Source of the DNA: [Scytonema hofmanni] UTEX 2349
GTDB lineage: Bacteria > Cyanobacteriota > Cyanobacteriia > Cyanobacteriales > Nostocaceae
Reading direction: 5' to 3'
Length of the DNA: 64,000 bases
Assembly: GCF_000582685.1 (NCBI RefSeq)
Contig: NZ_KK073768.1
Location: forward strand, 3,357,747 to 3,421,746
Below the pieces are notes generated by a model. The model was not told where the DNA came from, searched no databases, and saw nothing but the letters and a program-made list of their open reading frames with translations. The position numbers and the translations under genes were made by a program. The first letter of the stretch is position 1, and each line of letters opens with the position of its first letter. Positions 1 to 8,120 of this stretch are shown here, one piece after another.

Positions 1-661
1 TCCGTGCTAGCAATTCGAGGGAGTAACGTCTGAGGACAGCACGAGGTTTAGTACCTTTGAGTTGTGTCAACCGCAGTTCTGCTTTGCGCTTTTCAATTCC
101 CAAAAACAGCGCTAGCATTGCTGTACAAATCAAAAACCAAGACGATAAAACAATTCCTGTGGCAGCTGCACCAGCATAAGCTCGCAATACAAAACCGGTA
201 GCGATCGCTCCAATATCTAAAATCACCATTCGCTTGAGTCGCAAATTGTAGGCGATTTGCAATATGGCATAAGCGGTGATGGTTGCACCCAATTGTGGCG
301 ATCGCCACCAACTTATCGCTAAAGCACTTCCTAATAGGATTACTGCCATCCCTAATGCTACTTTAATCTTGACTAATCCTGAGGCGATCGGGCGGTTGCA
401 CTTGACAGGATGTTGACGGTCAGATTCGACATCTGCGATGTCATTAATTAAGTAGAAACTACTAGAAGCACAGCAAAACATTATAAATGCCAGTAAACTG
501 CCTAGCAATGATTGCAGATTAATGCTAAAAGCAAACAAGGGTGCTGCAAAAACTACCAAGTTTTTTGTCCATTGCCGAGGTCGCATCGCAAGTAAGTGTG
601 CTGATTTACGCGATCGGGCAATTAAAGGTTTTTTGTCAACCGAATTCAAACGGGAGTCCAT
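1..661 (-). CDS. UbiA-family prenyltransferase, decaprenyl-phosphate phosphoribosyltransferase-like (partial)
   Basis: The gene enters from the left edge, so its C-terminus is missing; about 220 residues are visible from an ATG at 661. Near the N-terminus it reads MRPRQWTKNLVVFAAPLFAF, the usual opening of the decaprenyl-phosphate phosphoribosyltransferase branch of UbiA enzymes. The polyprenyl/Mg-binding signature NDIADVESDRQHPVKCNRP lies around residues 65-83, and several hydrophobic segments follow, so this is an integral membrane enzyme. In actinobacteria the family attaches phosphoribose to a lipid phosphate; the cyanobacterial substrate is not shown by the sequence. No downstream partner can be seen. 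Confidence 0.85.
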   Translation of the reverse strand, partial: MDSRLNSVDKKPLIARSRKSAHLLAMRPRQWTKNLVVFAAPLFAFSINLQSLLGSLLAFIMFCCASSSFYLINDIADVESDRQHPVKCNRPIASGLVKIKVALGMAVILLGSALAISWWRSPQLGATITAYAILQIAYNLRLKRMVILDIGAIATGFVLRAYAGAAATGIVLSSWFLICTAMLALFLGIEKRKAELRLTQLKGTKPRAVLRRYSLELLAR

Positions 662-1111
662 CGGCTTCGTGTATGTATAGGTTATAAGTGTAGAAATGCC
701 GTTAGTCTTTACACCAATGCATCTAAAGTTATATTACAAATCATACTTTTGACAGAAAATTATTTTTTAAAGTTTCGATAAAAAATAAGTATTTTTACAG
801 ACTATTTACGTTTTGACGCCAAAGAAGCTTTCCTCTTTATCCCCTCTTCACATTTAAGTGTTAGTACAATAATAATTGTAATGTTTTGTAAATAAAACAC
901 ACGAAAAGGCTAAATGAGTTGTGAAAATCGAAAGGCTCAGATCCCCGACTTCTCAAAGAAGTCGGGGATCTTGTTGTTCACGCTCTTATTTAGGACTGCT
1001 ATAGCTAACTATGCGTTAAAAACAAAATACCCTCAGGCTAGAAACCTGGGGCTACACAAACAAAGCCTACCTTCGTAGGCTAATTATATGCATCTTCATA
1101 TAAAAACGGTA
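662..1111. other. Intergenic spacer with two dispersed repeats
   Basis: No convincing gene. An A/T-rich stretch is followed by a perfect hairpin (GATCCCCGACTTC, arms 940-952 and 958-970, 5-base loop). A G/C-rich repeat around 1030-1083 (CCTCAGGCTAGAAACCTGGG, then a GCCTAC/GTAGGC hairpin) follows. Both look like dispersed repeat types and not gene parts. The first could also act as a weak transcription terminator, but it has no clear T-run. Confidence 0.6.
940..970. repeat. Perfect 13-bp-arm palindrome
   Basis: The arms GATCCCCGACTTC and GAAGTCGGGGATC flank a TCAAA loop. The element lies in the spacer between the ends of two minus-strand genes and is a typical dispersed hairpin. Confidence 0.75.
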
Positions 1112-4100
1112 TTACTCCCATTCTTGAAATCCACCGCTAGTATTGCGGAGTAAAGAATTTATTTGAGTACGACGGGTTTCAAAGTTGGCTGCAACGGAAA
1201 TCAACGCTACACCGACTAACAAGCCAATTACCCATTTTAAAAAGGGATATCGCAAGCTGAAAATTATTAGTTGATAAACACTAGTAATGAAAAAAGTCGC
1301 TGTACCAACGTAAAGAAAAGCCCGCACTCGCAAACTTAATCCGGCAAATATGGCGATGAGGCTGAAAATTCCCGGCACGATCGCACTTTCAGTATGAAAT
1401 AAAATTGCCCATCCACAAATTATGCTGCTGCCTAGCACTCGTAAGTAGTGACGAGATGTTTTATAATCTGGAAGGAGAAGATGTGGATCTACTTGAGCAA
1501 TATAGAGTAGTGATAATCCCACTGGTGTGATGTACCACAAAGTATCTGTGAAATGTAAATTCCCAAACCAGCGAAATAGCGCCCAATCAATCAAGGCAAC
1601 ACTAATATAGGTAAAACGAATGTTTTCGCGAATTTTGGCGAGGAAGATGTAATACCCAGCAGCGATCGCTATGGTAATTGGGTATACTTGCAATCTAGTT
1701 TCCCATAAAATTATCAGTGGAATTATGTATGCAGCGTTTTGCCAAGGTTTTTTCGACCAGCCCCAACTCTCCCAAGGTAAGATGTAGAGAAAATAGGCAA
1801 CTACACAAGCGATCGCACCATTCCAAGGAACTAAAACTCCAGTTAATAACTGCCCTACTGCTGTTTCGCGCCAGTAAATTCGCATACCAGCAAATTCTAA
1901 TAAACCTAAGTAAACCCAGATTTCTTCTGTAGAGACGTGACCGTGGAACGTTGTAGAGACGTGACCGTGGAACGTCTCTACGGTAGTAGGTGAACGGCGT
2001 CCTTGAAAAATGGCGTAGCGAACTAAAAATGCGCCTGTTGCTAATCCTACAAGGCGATTGACCGCAATGGGGGCGGTAATGGCTGACATTAATAAGCAAC
2101 TACTCCCAGCCCAGTGAAGATGAGCGATCGCTTTTAATTCTTGGGGTGTAAGACGTAAATAGTTAATTAGCCAAGGCGACAATATACGATAAGCATACAT
2201 GATGGTTGCGCCCAAAGCGGACATGGCAATCAATCCATCACCCCTACCACCTCCCGAAGCTTGGGACATTTGATAGAACAAAAGTTCATAAGCGGAAATT
2301 GATATGCCTGCAATTCCTAAATAAAGTAGCGGTTTTAAATCTTGGTGGCGTCGCCCTACACCAATTACAATCAAGGCTACACCTAAAGAATATAAACCCG
2401 TCCACTCGGTAAAGGTGTTTAAACGCAGCAATATGCTGAATGCACCATATATTAAAGGTAAGATGTGGAAACTACTGGGCATTTTTGCTAATTGATGTCG
2501 TCTTCGCCACCATTCGCCAAAAAGCTGAGTTATTAAACCTAAGGCAATGTTAGCGATCGCAATCTTGATAATATCGCCTTTGCCAAAGCCGAAAACTTGA
2601 TTTATCAACAATTCCAGACACCAACCGATGCCATAAAATGCCCAATTTGTCGGTTGTCGCCAACTGCGATAAAGGATTGCAGCTAAAGTTAATGCGGTGG
2701 AAGTTAAGTATAAAAAATCAGGATTTGCAAAGCTTTGGTAAACAAGAAGCGCGTGCAGTGTTAAAGTCAATAATTCAAAACTACATAAAGCGATCGCCCA
2801 TTTGTCGGTGACAGTTGCATATATAGCGGCTAATTCTTCACCTCGACTGAGTGCTTTGCTCATCAGCCATAAACTGAAGATAGCGATCGCTCCCACAACG
2901 AACCATCCATCTAGCGATAGATGCGGTAAATTAAAAATGCCATCCCACAGCAGCACAGCAACAAAACTCAGCCCAAAACCTACCGTAGTTCCCGCAGATT
3001 GCTTGTTTCGTAAATAGCGCGTGTTTGCAAACATCCCTGCCGTACCCACAGCTAAACCAATTAATCTGGCTCCTGGCAAAGGTAAAATAAGTAACTGTGC
3101 CGCTAACAACGTCAAAATGCTCAAATAACTGCTAGTAATCCTTCGCGGTGCAGAGGTGCGGGTAGCAATTGCCGTGAGAGTAATAGGGGTAATTAACCAA
3201 ATTAAGCCCCAATTCTGATTGTTGATTATACCGCTTGTCCAAAAAGCGGAAGCATTCACCCAAAGTAGTAAATAGCTAGTTACCGCCAATCCAAAACCGA
3301 TGTGCCATGCACTACGTCGCCATATTCCAGCGCCAAGGCTTTGCAGCCACTCTGCAACCATCAGTGCTAACAAAATGCTTGCCCAAACTTGAGTTTGCAG
3401 ACTTGGTAAGAGCCAATCAATTGTCGAGCAAAGTGTTAGTACCCCGGTGATGTGTGTCAAATATATCATCGAGGGTGGGCATTGGGCATTGGGCATTGGG
3501 CATTGGGAATTGGGCATTGGGAAAAAAGAATTATTTGCCTCATCTCCCCCTTGTCCCCCTTGTCCCCTTGTCTCCTTGTCTCCTTGTCCCCCTTGTCCCC
3601 CTGTCTCCTTGTCCTGACGTCGCTGGGTGACTACGGCGAGAGTTATTGTGGAAAAGAGGAGATTTAGCGATCGCAATATCGGATTGACCAGAGCAATGGA
3701 AGTTAAGAAAATACCGAATAAAAGCGTTAAATTATCCCCAAAATTAGCTAATTCCCGCTTTGGTGTGCGATAAATTCGATTTGTTAGCACCAGCATGAAA
3801 ATTAGGTAAGGAAATAAAGCTACACTGAGTAACGCCCAAGGTTCGTTTTGCGAATTGGTGAGTTTTGTTGCTTCTTCGATCGCTGATTGTTGTAATTCAG
3901 CAGGTATCAATCGCCAAGCTAGCCAAACTGTTTGTAAGCCTATAACGAAAATTGCCGCTAAATCAACTTTGAAAGCGTGTTGTTGCAAACGACGGTTGAA
4001 AAACCATAAACTCAAACCGCTAACAGCGATCGCTTGCCAAGGTGATGATACTACCGTTACTAACCAACCGAGGAAAAGTAAGATTCCTCCAAGGTTTTCC

Positions 4101-5266
4101 CACGGGAGTTGAGGAGGGGGAGAGGGGGATGGGGGGGGAGTGGGAGATAAGGGGACAAGGGGATGGGGAGATGGGGAGATGAGGGGAGTCGGGGAAGATA
4201 TAGAAATTTCTTTTTTGTCTCCTTGTCCCCCTGTCCCCTTGTCCCCTTGTCCCCTTGTCTCCCCAGTCTCTCCTCTTTGCGCTAACCAAGCGACTAACCA
4301 ACCGCAAATTCCAATAGCTAAACCTAACTGGGTGATATCTACTCGGACAACAAAAATCGCCCGAACTAATAACACCGCCAAAGCATAAACTACTATTAAG
4401 GCAGGTAAAGTGATACCAAGTCCGACGCGCTTATCTTGTTCTTCTTGTAAAGAATTTGCGGATCGATTGCGATTGTGATATATGGTAATGATAGTTGTGC
4501 TGATCATCGCCAAATAAACGGCAATTAAGGGAAATCCTGGTAATTTCCAACCCCAGTGTAAGTATGACAGCGCCAAAATATTTACTAAGGGCAATTTCCC
4601 GATTGGAGAATTGGCGATAAATAGCGGGTTTTTGCAGAGTAAAACAGTAATAGTTGTGAGAATAGGAAAAGCGATCGCGATCACTAACCAATCCACAGGA
4701 TTTTGCCACAACTTGAAGCTATCCATCGCCCAAAAATTCACCGGCACCAATAAAAGAGTGACAATTAGCAATGTCTGTGCCGTTAATCTGAGATTAGGCT
4801 GTTTACCTGCCCAAAAACTGAACCCCCAGAAACTCAAAGTATAAGCTAACAAAACTCCATACTGTCCCGAAGCGGGGAATCTCTCCCACTGACTTGCAGC
4901 TAATACCCCAGAGGACACTACTACCAGAAATACACCTAAAAATAGCAGCCAACGGACACTTAATTCTGCCCCCAATGACTGCAACATCGTTGCGATCAAG
5001 TTGGGTTTAACAGGCTTTGGTGGTAAAGTTGCTGCGCTTTTCACTGATTTGGTAGTTTTAAACGCTACCTGCAATTCGGGTTGAGTCTCAGGTTGCGACA
5101 CCATCGGACAAACGAGAAATTCAAAGGCTATTTGCTTAACTTGGGCATGGGATATTAAACCCAAGCGTAGCAATGTATCCAATCCTTCTAATAACTCAGG
5201 ATGGGAGGATGGTAGCTTGATTTCAAATTTCAAAGAGCGATCAAGAGGTGAAGACATAAGCCGCAC
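1112..5266 (-). CDS. Giant multi-pass membrane protein, function unknown
   Basis: A 1384-residue protein with a short soluble N-terminus (about 100 residues, including LLEGLDTLLRLGLISHAQVK) followed by roughly 30 hydrophobic segments running to the C-terminus. The architecture recalls large cyanobacterial DUF2157-type membrane proteins, but I cannot name a function. Three low-complexity inserts sit in loops without breaking the frame: around residues 333-387 and 548-600 (translated TTGTCCCC and GGGCATT minisatellites, giving GDKGTRGQG- and PMPNSQCPMPNAQCP-like strings) and around 1096-1113 (translated palindromic repeat, VETFHGHVSTTFHGHVST). The gene is not visibly in an operon; a 428-bp repeat-filled spacer separates it from the photolyase gene. 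Confidence 0.8.
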   Translation of the reverse strand: MRLMSSPLDRSLKFEIKLPSSHPELLEGLDTLLRLGLISHAQVKQIAFEFLVCPMVSQPETQPELQVAFKTTKSVKSAATLPPKPVKPNLIATMLQSLGAELSVRWLLFLGVFLVVVSSGVLAASQWERFPASGQYGVLLAYTLSFWGFSFWAGKQPNLRLTAQTLLIVTLLLVPVNFWAMDSFKLWQNPVDWLVIAIAFPILTTITVLLCKNPLFIANSPIGKLPLVNILALSYLHWGWKLPGFPLIAVYLAMISTTIITIYHNRNRSANSLQEEQDKRVGLGITLPALIVVYALAVLLVRAIFVVRVDITQLGLAIGICGWLVAWLAQRGETGETRGQGDKGTGGQGDKKEISISSPTPLISPSPHPLVPLSPTPPPSPSPPPQLPWENLGGILLFLGWLVTVVSSPWQAIAVSGLSLWFFNRRLQQHAFKVDLAAIFVIGLQTVWLAWRLIPAELQQSAIEEATKLTNSQNEPWALLSVALFPYLIFMLVLTNRIYRTPKRELANFGDNLTLLFGIFLTSIALVNPILRSLNLLFSTITLAVVTQRRQDKETGGQGGQGDKETRGQGGQGGDEANNSFFPMPNSQCPMPNAQCPPSMIYLTHITGVLTLCSTIDWLLPSLQTQVWASILLALMVAEWLQSLGAGIWRRSAWHIGFGLAVTSYLLLWVNASAFWTSGIINNQNWGLIWLITPITLTAIATRTSAPRRITSSYLSILTLLAAQLLILPLPGARLIGLAVGTAGMFANTRYLRNKQSAGTTVGFGLSFVAVLLWDGIFNLPHLSLDGWFVVGAIAIFSLWLMSKALSRGEELAAIYATVTDKWAIALCSFELLTLTLHALLVYQSFANPDFLYLTSTALTLAAILYRSWRQPTNWAFYGIGWCLELLINQVFGFGKGDIIKIAIANIALGLITQLFGEWWRRRHQLAKMPSSFHILPLIYGAFSILLRLNTFTEWTGLYSLGVALIVIGVGRRHQDLKPLLYLGIAGISISAYELLFYQMSQASGGGRGDGLIAMSALGATIMYAYRILSPWLINYLRLTPQELKAIAHLHWAGSSCLLMSAITAPIAVNRLVGLATGAFLVRYAIFQGRRSPTTVETFHGHVSTTFHGHVSTEEIWVYLGLLEFAGMRIYWRETAVGQLLTGVLVPWNGAIACVVAYFLYILPWESWGWSKKPWQNAAYIIPLIILWETRLQVYPITIAIAAGYYIFLAKIRENIRFTYISVALIDWALFRWFGNLHFTDTLWYITPVGLSLLYIAQVDPHLLLPDYKTSRHYLRVLGSSIICGWAILFHTESAIVPGIFSLIAIFAGLSLRVRAFLYVGTATFFITSVYQLIIFSLRYPFLKWVIGLLVGVALISVAANFETRRTQINSLLRNTSGGFQEWE
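1929..1981. repeat. In-frame palindrome repeat, one and a half copies
   Basis: A truncated and a full copy of GTAGAGACGTGACC/GTGGAACGTCTCTAC lie side by side inside the giant membrane-protein gene. The insertion keeps the reading frame and adds VETFHGHVST-type residues. Confidence 0.85.
3471..3614. repeat. Short tandem repeats inside a coding region
   Basis: GGGCATT heptamers (about 3478-3530) are followed by TTGTCCCC/TTGTCTCC units (3543-3614). Both are typical of short tandemly repeated sequences in heterocystous cyanobacteria. They are translated in frame within the membrane-protein gene. Confidence 0.8.
4105..4266. repeat. Second minisatellite block inside the same gene
   Basis: A G-rich block (GGGGAGATGGGGAGATG-like) is followed by a C-rich block (TTGTCCCC units). 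On the coding strand it encodes a Gly/Asp/Lys/Thr-rich then Pro/Ser-rich loop of about 50 residues. Frame is kept. Confidence 0.8.
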
Positions 5267-5375
5267 TAGTAAAACTTGATACTTTAATCATCATTTTGAT
5301 TAAAGTATCTTTTAGCCTTAACTATGGCACTTGTTTATGCTGACTGGCATTAATTGTAAATTATTTGTTATTGGG

Positions 5376-5450
5376 CATCTGTTGAAAAAGAATGTAGAGA
5401 CTTAGCAGTGCTACGTCTCTAGAGGTTCTGGATAATGCATATTTCAATTC
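5376..5450. repeat. 75-bp direct repeat, copy 1
   Basis: Begins CATCTGTTGAAAAAGAATG, contains a palindrome with core TAGCAGTGCTA (5394-5422) and ends ATTTCAATTC. It is nearly identical to 5628-5702. Confidence 0.8.
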
Positions 5451-5486
5451 GGTTGATAATATCATGACAGGTTTATTACACATACT

Positions 5487-5515
5487 GTAAAGACGTTCCG
5501 CCGGAACGTCTCTAC
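5487..5515. repeat. GTAAAGACGTTCC palindrome
   Basis: Arms GACGTTCC/GGAACGTC with ends GTAAA and CTCTAC. It is followed by GTTACGATGTTTTTATTACT and GTTAATTAAACGGA, the extended flank shared with copies near 36.7, 55.4 and 63.9 kb. Confidence 0.85.
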
Positions 5516-5627
5516 GATGGTTACGATGTTTTTATTACTGTTAATTAAACGGATTTTAGACCTCATAAACTATTGGTCATTGTCCCCTTGTCCCCCCATC
5601 CCATCCCCCTAACCCAGCATCAGTAGA

Positions 5628-5702
5628 CATCTGTTGAAAAAGAATGTAGAGACGTAGCAGTGCTACGTCTCTAGGGGTTCTGGATAACACATATTTAAAT
5701 TC
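5628..5702. repeat. 75-bp direct repeat, copy 2
   Basis: The second copy of the repeat at 5376-5450; its palindrome is at 5645-5673. Its last eight bases overlap the stop-codon end of the photolyase gene. Confidence 0.8.
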
Positions 5703-7155
5703 TGGAGATGTCTAGTATATTCTCTTTTTGCTGTTGATAAAGTCCTTTAAAGTGGCGTTGCTGTTGGTTGTGATCGACAATTGGCTGAGGATAGCCAACA
5801 GCTTCGCGTTCCAAAGGTGGGATTTTTCCCGTAACTAAATATTCTGCATCCATAGAGCGCAATTCGCTAACCCATTCCCGGATATATTCTCCTTCGGGAT
5901 CGAATTTTTGCGCTTGACTGGCAGGGTTGAAAATCCGCAAGGGTTTGGGGTCCATCCCACTAGAAGCACTCCATTGCCAACCACCATTATTAGCAGATAA
6001 ATCACCGTCAATCAGCTTTTGCATAAAGTATTTTTCTCCCAGTTGGGGATTTATCAGCAAATCTTTAGTAAGGAAACTAGCGACAATCATCCGACAGCGA
6101 TTGTGCATCCAACCAAGTTCATTCATTTGCCGCATGGCTGCATCTACTATGGGATAACCTGTTTTACCTTCGCACCAAGCTTGAAAGTATTCTTCGTTGT
6201 TTTGCCAAGGAAAGTTTTTCAAAGCTTCGCGGAAAGCACCTTCAGCTAATTCCGGGAAGTTGTACATTGCATGTTGATAAAATTCCCGCCATGCGATTTC
6301 TTGTTGCCATGTGCGGATGTTGCTTTCTGTTTCTTCACTGCGACTATTTTCTAGCGTTTCTAAAGTAGCGATCCATACGGTGCGAATGCCGATCGCTCCA
6401 AATTTCAAAGCTGCACTTAGTTGAGATGTACCGTTAATTGCGGGAAAATTCCGCTGTTCTTTATATTCGTTGATGGCAGAATTAGTAAATTCCTCCAGCT
6501 TTTCAAGTGCCGGCGCTTCTCCTGGTGCAATTACTAAGTCTCGATCCCAAATAAATCCTAAATCTTTCGCTGTCGGTAATGCGATCGCACCATTTTCTTT
6601 GGCAATTTCCTCTTCAGCTTTCGTCAAATTTTGTAGAGACGCGATTAATCCCGTCTCTACTGGGTTAGCCTTCGGTTTGCTAATCCAATTCTTCCAAAAA
6701 GGAGTATACACCGTGTAAGGTTGATTGGCACCACTGCGAATCTCGTCGGGGAAGTGGAGAATTTGATCCCAGTTTTGATCGAGAAACTGAATCCCTTTTT
6801 CTTTTAACGCATCAATAATAGTGCGATCGCGTTCTTGAGAATACGGTTCCACATCCCAATTCCAAAATACAGCTTTAGCTTTTAAAGCCGCAGCTAGTCT
6901 GGGTATCGCTTGCACCGGATTGGCATGAAGTATTAATAGTTGGCTGCCAACTTCAGCATATCGCTGTTGTAGTGCTTGCAAACATCCAATCATATAAGTT
7001 ACTCTCGCTGGGGCAATATCATCACGTTCTAAAATATTCGGATCGAGGCAAAACACACCTACAACTTTAGACGAGTGCGATCGCGCTGCTGCAAGTCCCG
7101 TATTATCTGAAATGCGTAAATCGCGACGATGCCAAAACAAAATTAAATCAGACAT
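5695..7155 (-). CDS. phr: Deoxyribodipyrimidine photolyase (CPD class I)
   Basis: Light-driven repair of cyclobutane pyrimidine dimers; a 486-residue soluble flavoprotein. The N-terminal Rossmann antenna domain starts LILFWHRRDLRISDN. The FAD-binding domain has the hallmark TGYPIVDAAMRQMNELGWMH, then RMIVASFLTKDLL and NNGGWQWSASSG, the class I signature. The length is normal for the family. A palindromic repeat (6633-6660) is translated in frame as VETGLIASL in the linker between the antenna and catalytic domains, a region likely to tolerate insertion. The gene is divergent from xisH, with a 191-bp shared upstream region. Confidence 0.96.
   Translation of the reverse strand: MSDLILFWHRRDLRISDNTGLAAARSHSSKVVGVFCLDPNILERDDIAPARVTYMIGCLQALQQRYAEVGSQLLILHANPVQAIPRLAAALKAKAVFWNWDVEPYSQERDRTIIDALKEKGIQFLDQNWDQILHFPDEIRSGANQPYTVYTPFWKNWISKPKANPVETGLIASLQNLTKAEEEIAKENGAIALPTAKDLGFIWDRDLVIAPGEAPALEKLEEFTNSAINEYKEQRNFPAINGTSQLSAALKFGAIGIRTVWIATLETLENSRSEETESNIRTWQQEIAWREFYQHAMYNFPELAEGAFREALKNFPWQNNEEYFQAWCEGKTGYPIVDAAMRQMNELGWMHNRCRMIVASFLTKDLLINPQLGEKYFMQKLIDGDLSANNGGWQWSASSGMDPKPLRIFNPASQAQKFDPEGEYIREWVSELRSMDAEYLVTGKIPPLEREAVGYPQPIVDHNQQQRHFKGLYQQQKENILDISRI
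6633..6660. repeat. Palindrome inserted in frame in the photolyase gene
   Basis: GTAGAGACGCGATTAATC followed by CCGTCTCTAC is a member of the GTAGAGACG...CGTCTCTAC family. The reading frame is continuous through it. Confidence 0.85.
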
Positions 7156-7346
7156 TCCATCTTCTTAATAGTTCGCCTGTACTAGGCTAGACGTTAATTG
7201 TACCATTTCGCATCACTCTACCGAAGAATTTCTGCTCTTGGGGCACTCTGCTATGTAGAGTTAGTGGTACCTGGGTTTGATATCCGCAATAACGATGGCA
7301 AAGCGATGCGCTTAAAATCAAGTTAATTAAAAGATGATATAGATAA

Positions 7347-7763
7347 ATGTCAGCCAAAGACCGATTCCATGTTGCTGTGAAACAAGCTCTACAAAAGGAA
7401 CTGTGGGTCATTACAGCCGATCCACTTATAATCAAAATTGAGGGTGTAAAATTTGAGATTGACTTGGCAGCAGAGAAAATTTTAGGTGCTGAAAAAGCAG
7501 GTCTAAAAATCGCAGTCGAAGTAAAAAGTTTTCTCAGTAGTTCAGCAATTACGGACTTTCAGGTTGCGTTGGGACAATTTTTGAACTATCGGCTTGCTTT
7601 ACAAATGAGTGAATCGGATAGGACACTTTATCTAGCAGTACCATTTGATACTTTTAATACATTCTTCCAAGAACGCTTTGTTCAAGAAGCAGTCAAATTT
7701 TATCAATTGAAGCTCGTCGTTTACGATTCAAATAAGGAGGAGATTATTAAATGGAAAGAGTAG
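7347..7763 (+). CDS. xisH: XisH-family protein (fdxN-element excision controlling factor)
   Basis: A 138-residue protein opening MSAKDRFHVAVKQALQKE, the standard XisH start. The conserved core FEIDLAAEKILGAEKAGLK followed by IAVEVKSF fits the PD-(D/E)xK-like nuclease pattern (Asp, then Glu-x-Lys) proposed for this family. In Anabaena, XisH and XisI help the recombinase XisF excise the fdxN element during heterocyst differentiation. No xisF or element boundary is seen here, and such pairs are widespread outside fdxN elements, so the role may differ. It overlaps xisI by 13 bases, implying coupled translation. Confidence 0.93.
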   Translation: MSAKDRFHVAVKQALQKELWVITADPLIIKIEGVKFEIDLAAEKILGAEKAGLKIAVEVKSFLSSSAITDFQVALGQFLNYRLALQMSESDRTLYLAVPFDTFNTFFQERFVQEAVKFYQLKLVVYDSNKEEIIKWKE

Positions 7764-8086
7764 AAAACTATCGCCAATGCATCCGTCAGTTGCTAACAAA
7801 ACAAGCGATACTGGAAGATGGCAACCCAGATGTTGAGTGTCAGCTAATTTTTGATGTAGAACATGACCACTATCAATTACTAGATATCGGTTGGGAAGAA
7901 ATGAAGCGGGTGTACAACTGTTTCATTCATTTAGATATTAAAGATGGCAAAATTTGGATTCAGAGGAATATGACTGAGACAGATATTGCTCAAACACTGG
8001 TAGAAATGGGAGTACCAAAAGAAGATATTGTACTGGGGTTGCATCCCCCATATAAGCGACCGTATACAGGGTATGGGGTCGCTTAG
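7751..8086 (+). CDS. xisI: XisI-family protein (fdxN-element excision controlling factor)
   Basis: A 111-residue protein of normal XisI length. It opens MERVENYRQCIRQLLTKQA and has the conserved QLIFDVEHDHYQLLDIGWE block and the C-terminal MGVPKEDIVLGLHPPYKRP. An AAGGAGGAG ribosome-binding site precedes the ATG inside the end of xisH. It partners xisH; the family is required with XisH for controlled excision in Anabaena, but its biochemical activity is not known from sequence. hyuA begins 35 bases downstream on the same strand. Confidence 0.93.
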   Translation: MERVENYRQCIRQLLTKQAILEDGNPDVECQLIFDVEHDHYQLLDIGWEEMKRVYNCFIHLDIKDGKIWIQRNMTETDIAQTLVEMGVPKEDIVLGLHPPYKRPYTGYGVA

Positions 8087-8120
8087 AACTGTACTTATAG
8101 ATCATTTAAAAAATCGAGTA

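Larger units (their letters stand above)
5267..5694. other. Spacer made largely of repeats
   Basis: The spacer contains a 75-bp direct repeat (5376-5450 and 5628-5702, each with a GTAGAGAC...GTCTCTAG palindrome). Between the copies lie a GACGTTCCGCCGGAACGTC palindrome (5487-5515) and a short TTGTCCCC tract (5581-5600). The second direct-repeat copy runs into the 3' end of the photolyase gene. I see no gene here. Confidence 0.7.

Noticed and set aside
4020..4388. Open frames on both strands over the minisatellite in the giant gene
   Set aside because: They are shadow frames created by repeat sequence inside a long real gene.
8028..8120. Longer hyuA start overlapping xisI
   Set aside because: The added residues are unlike the family, and the natural N-terminus begins at ATG 8121.
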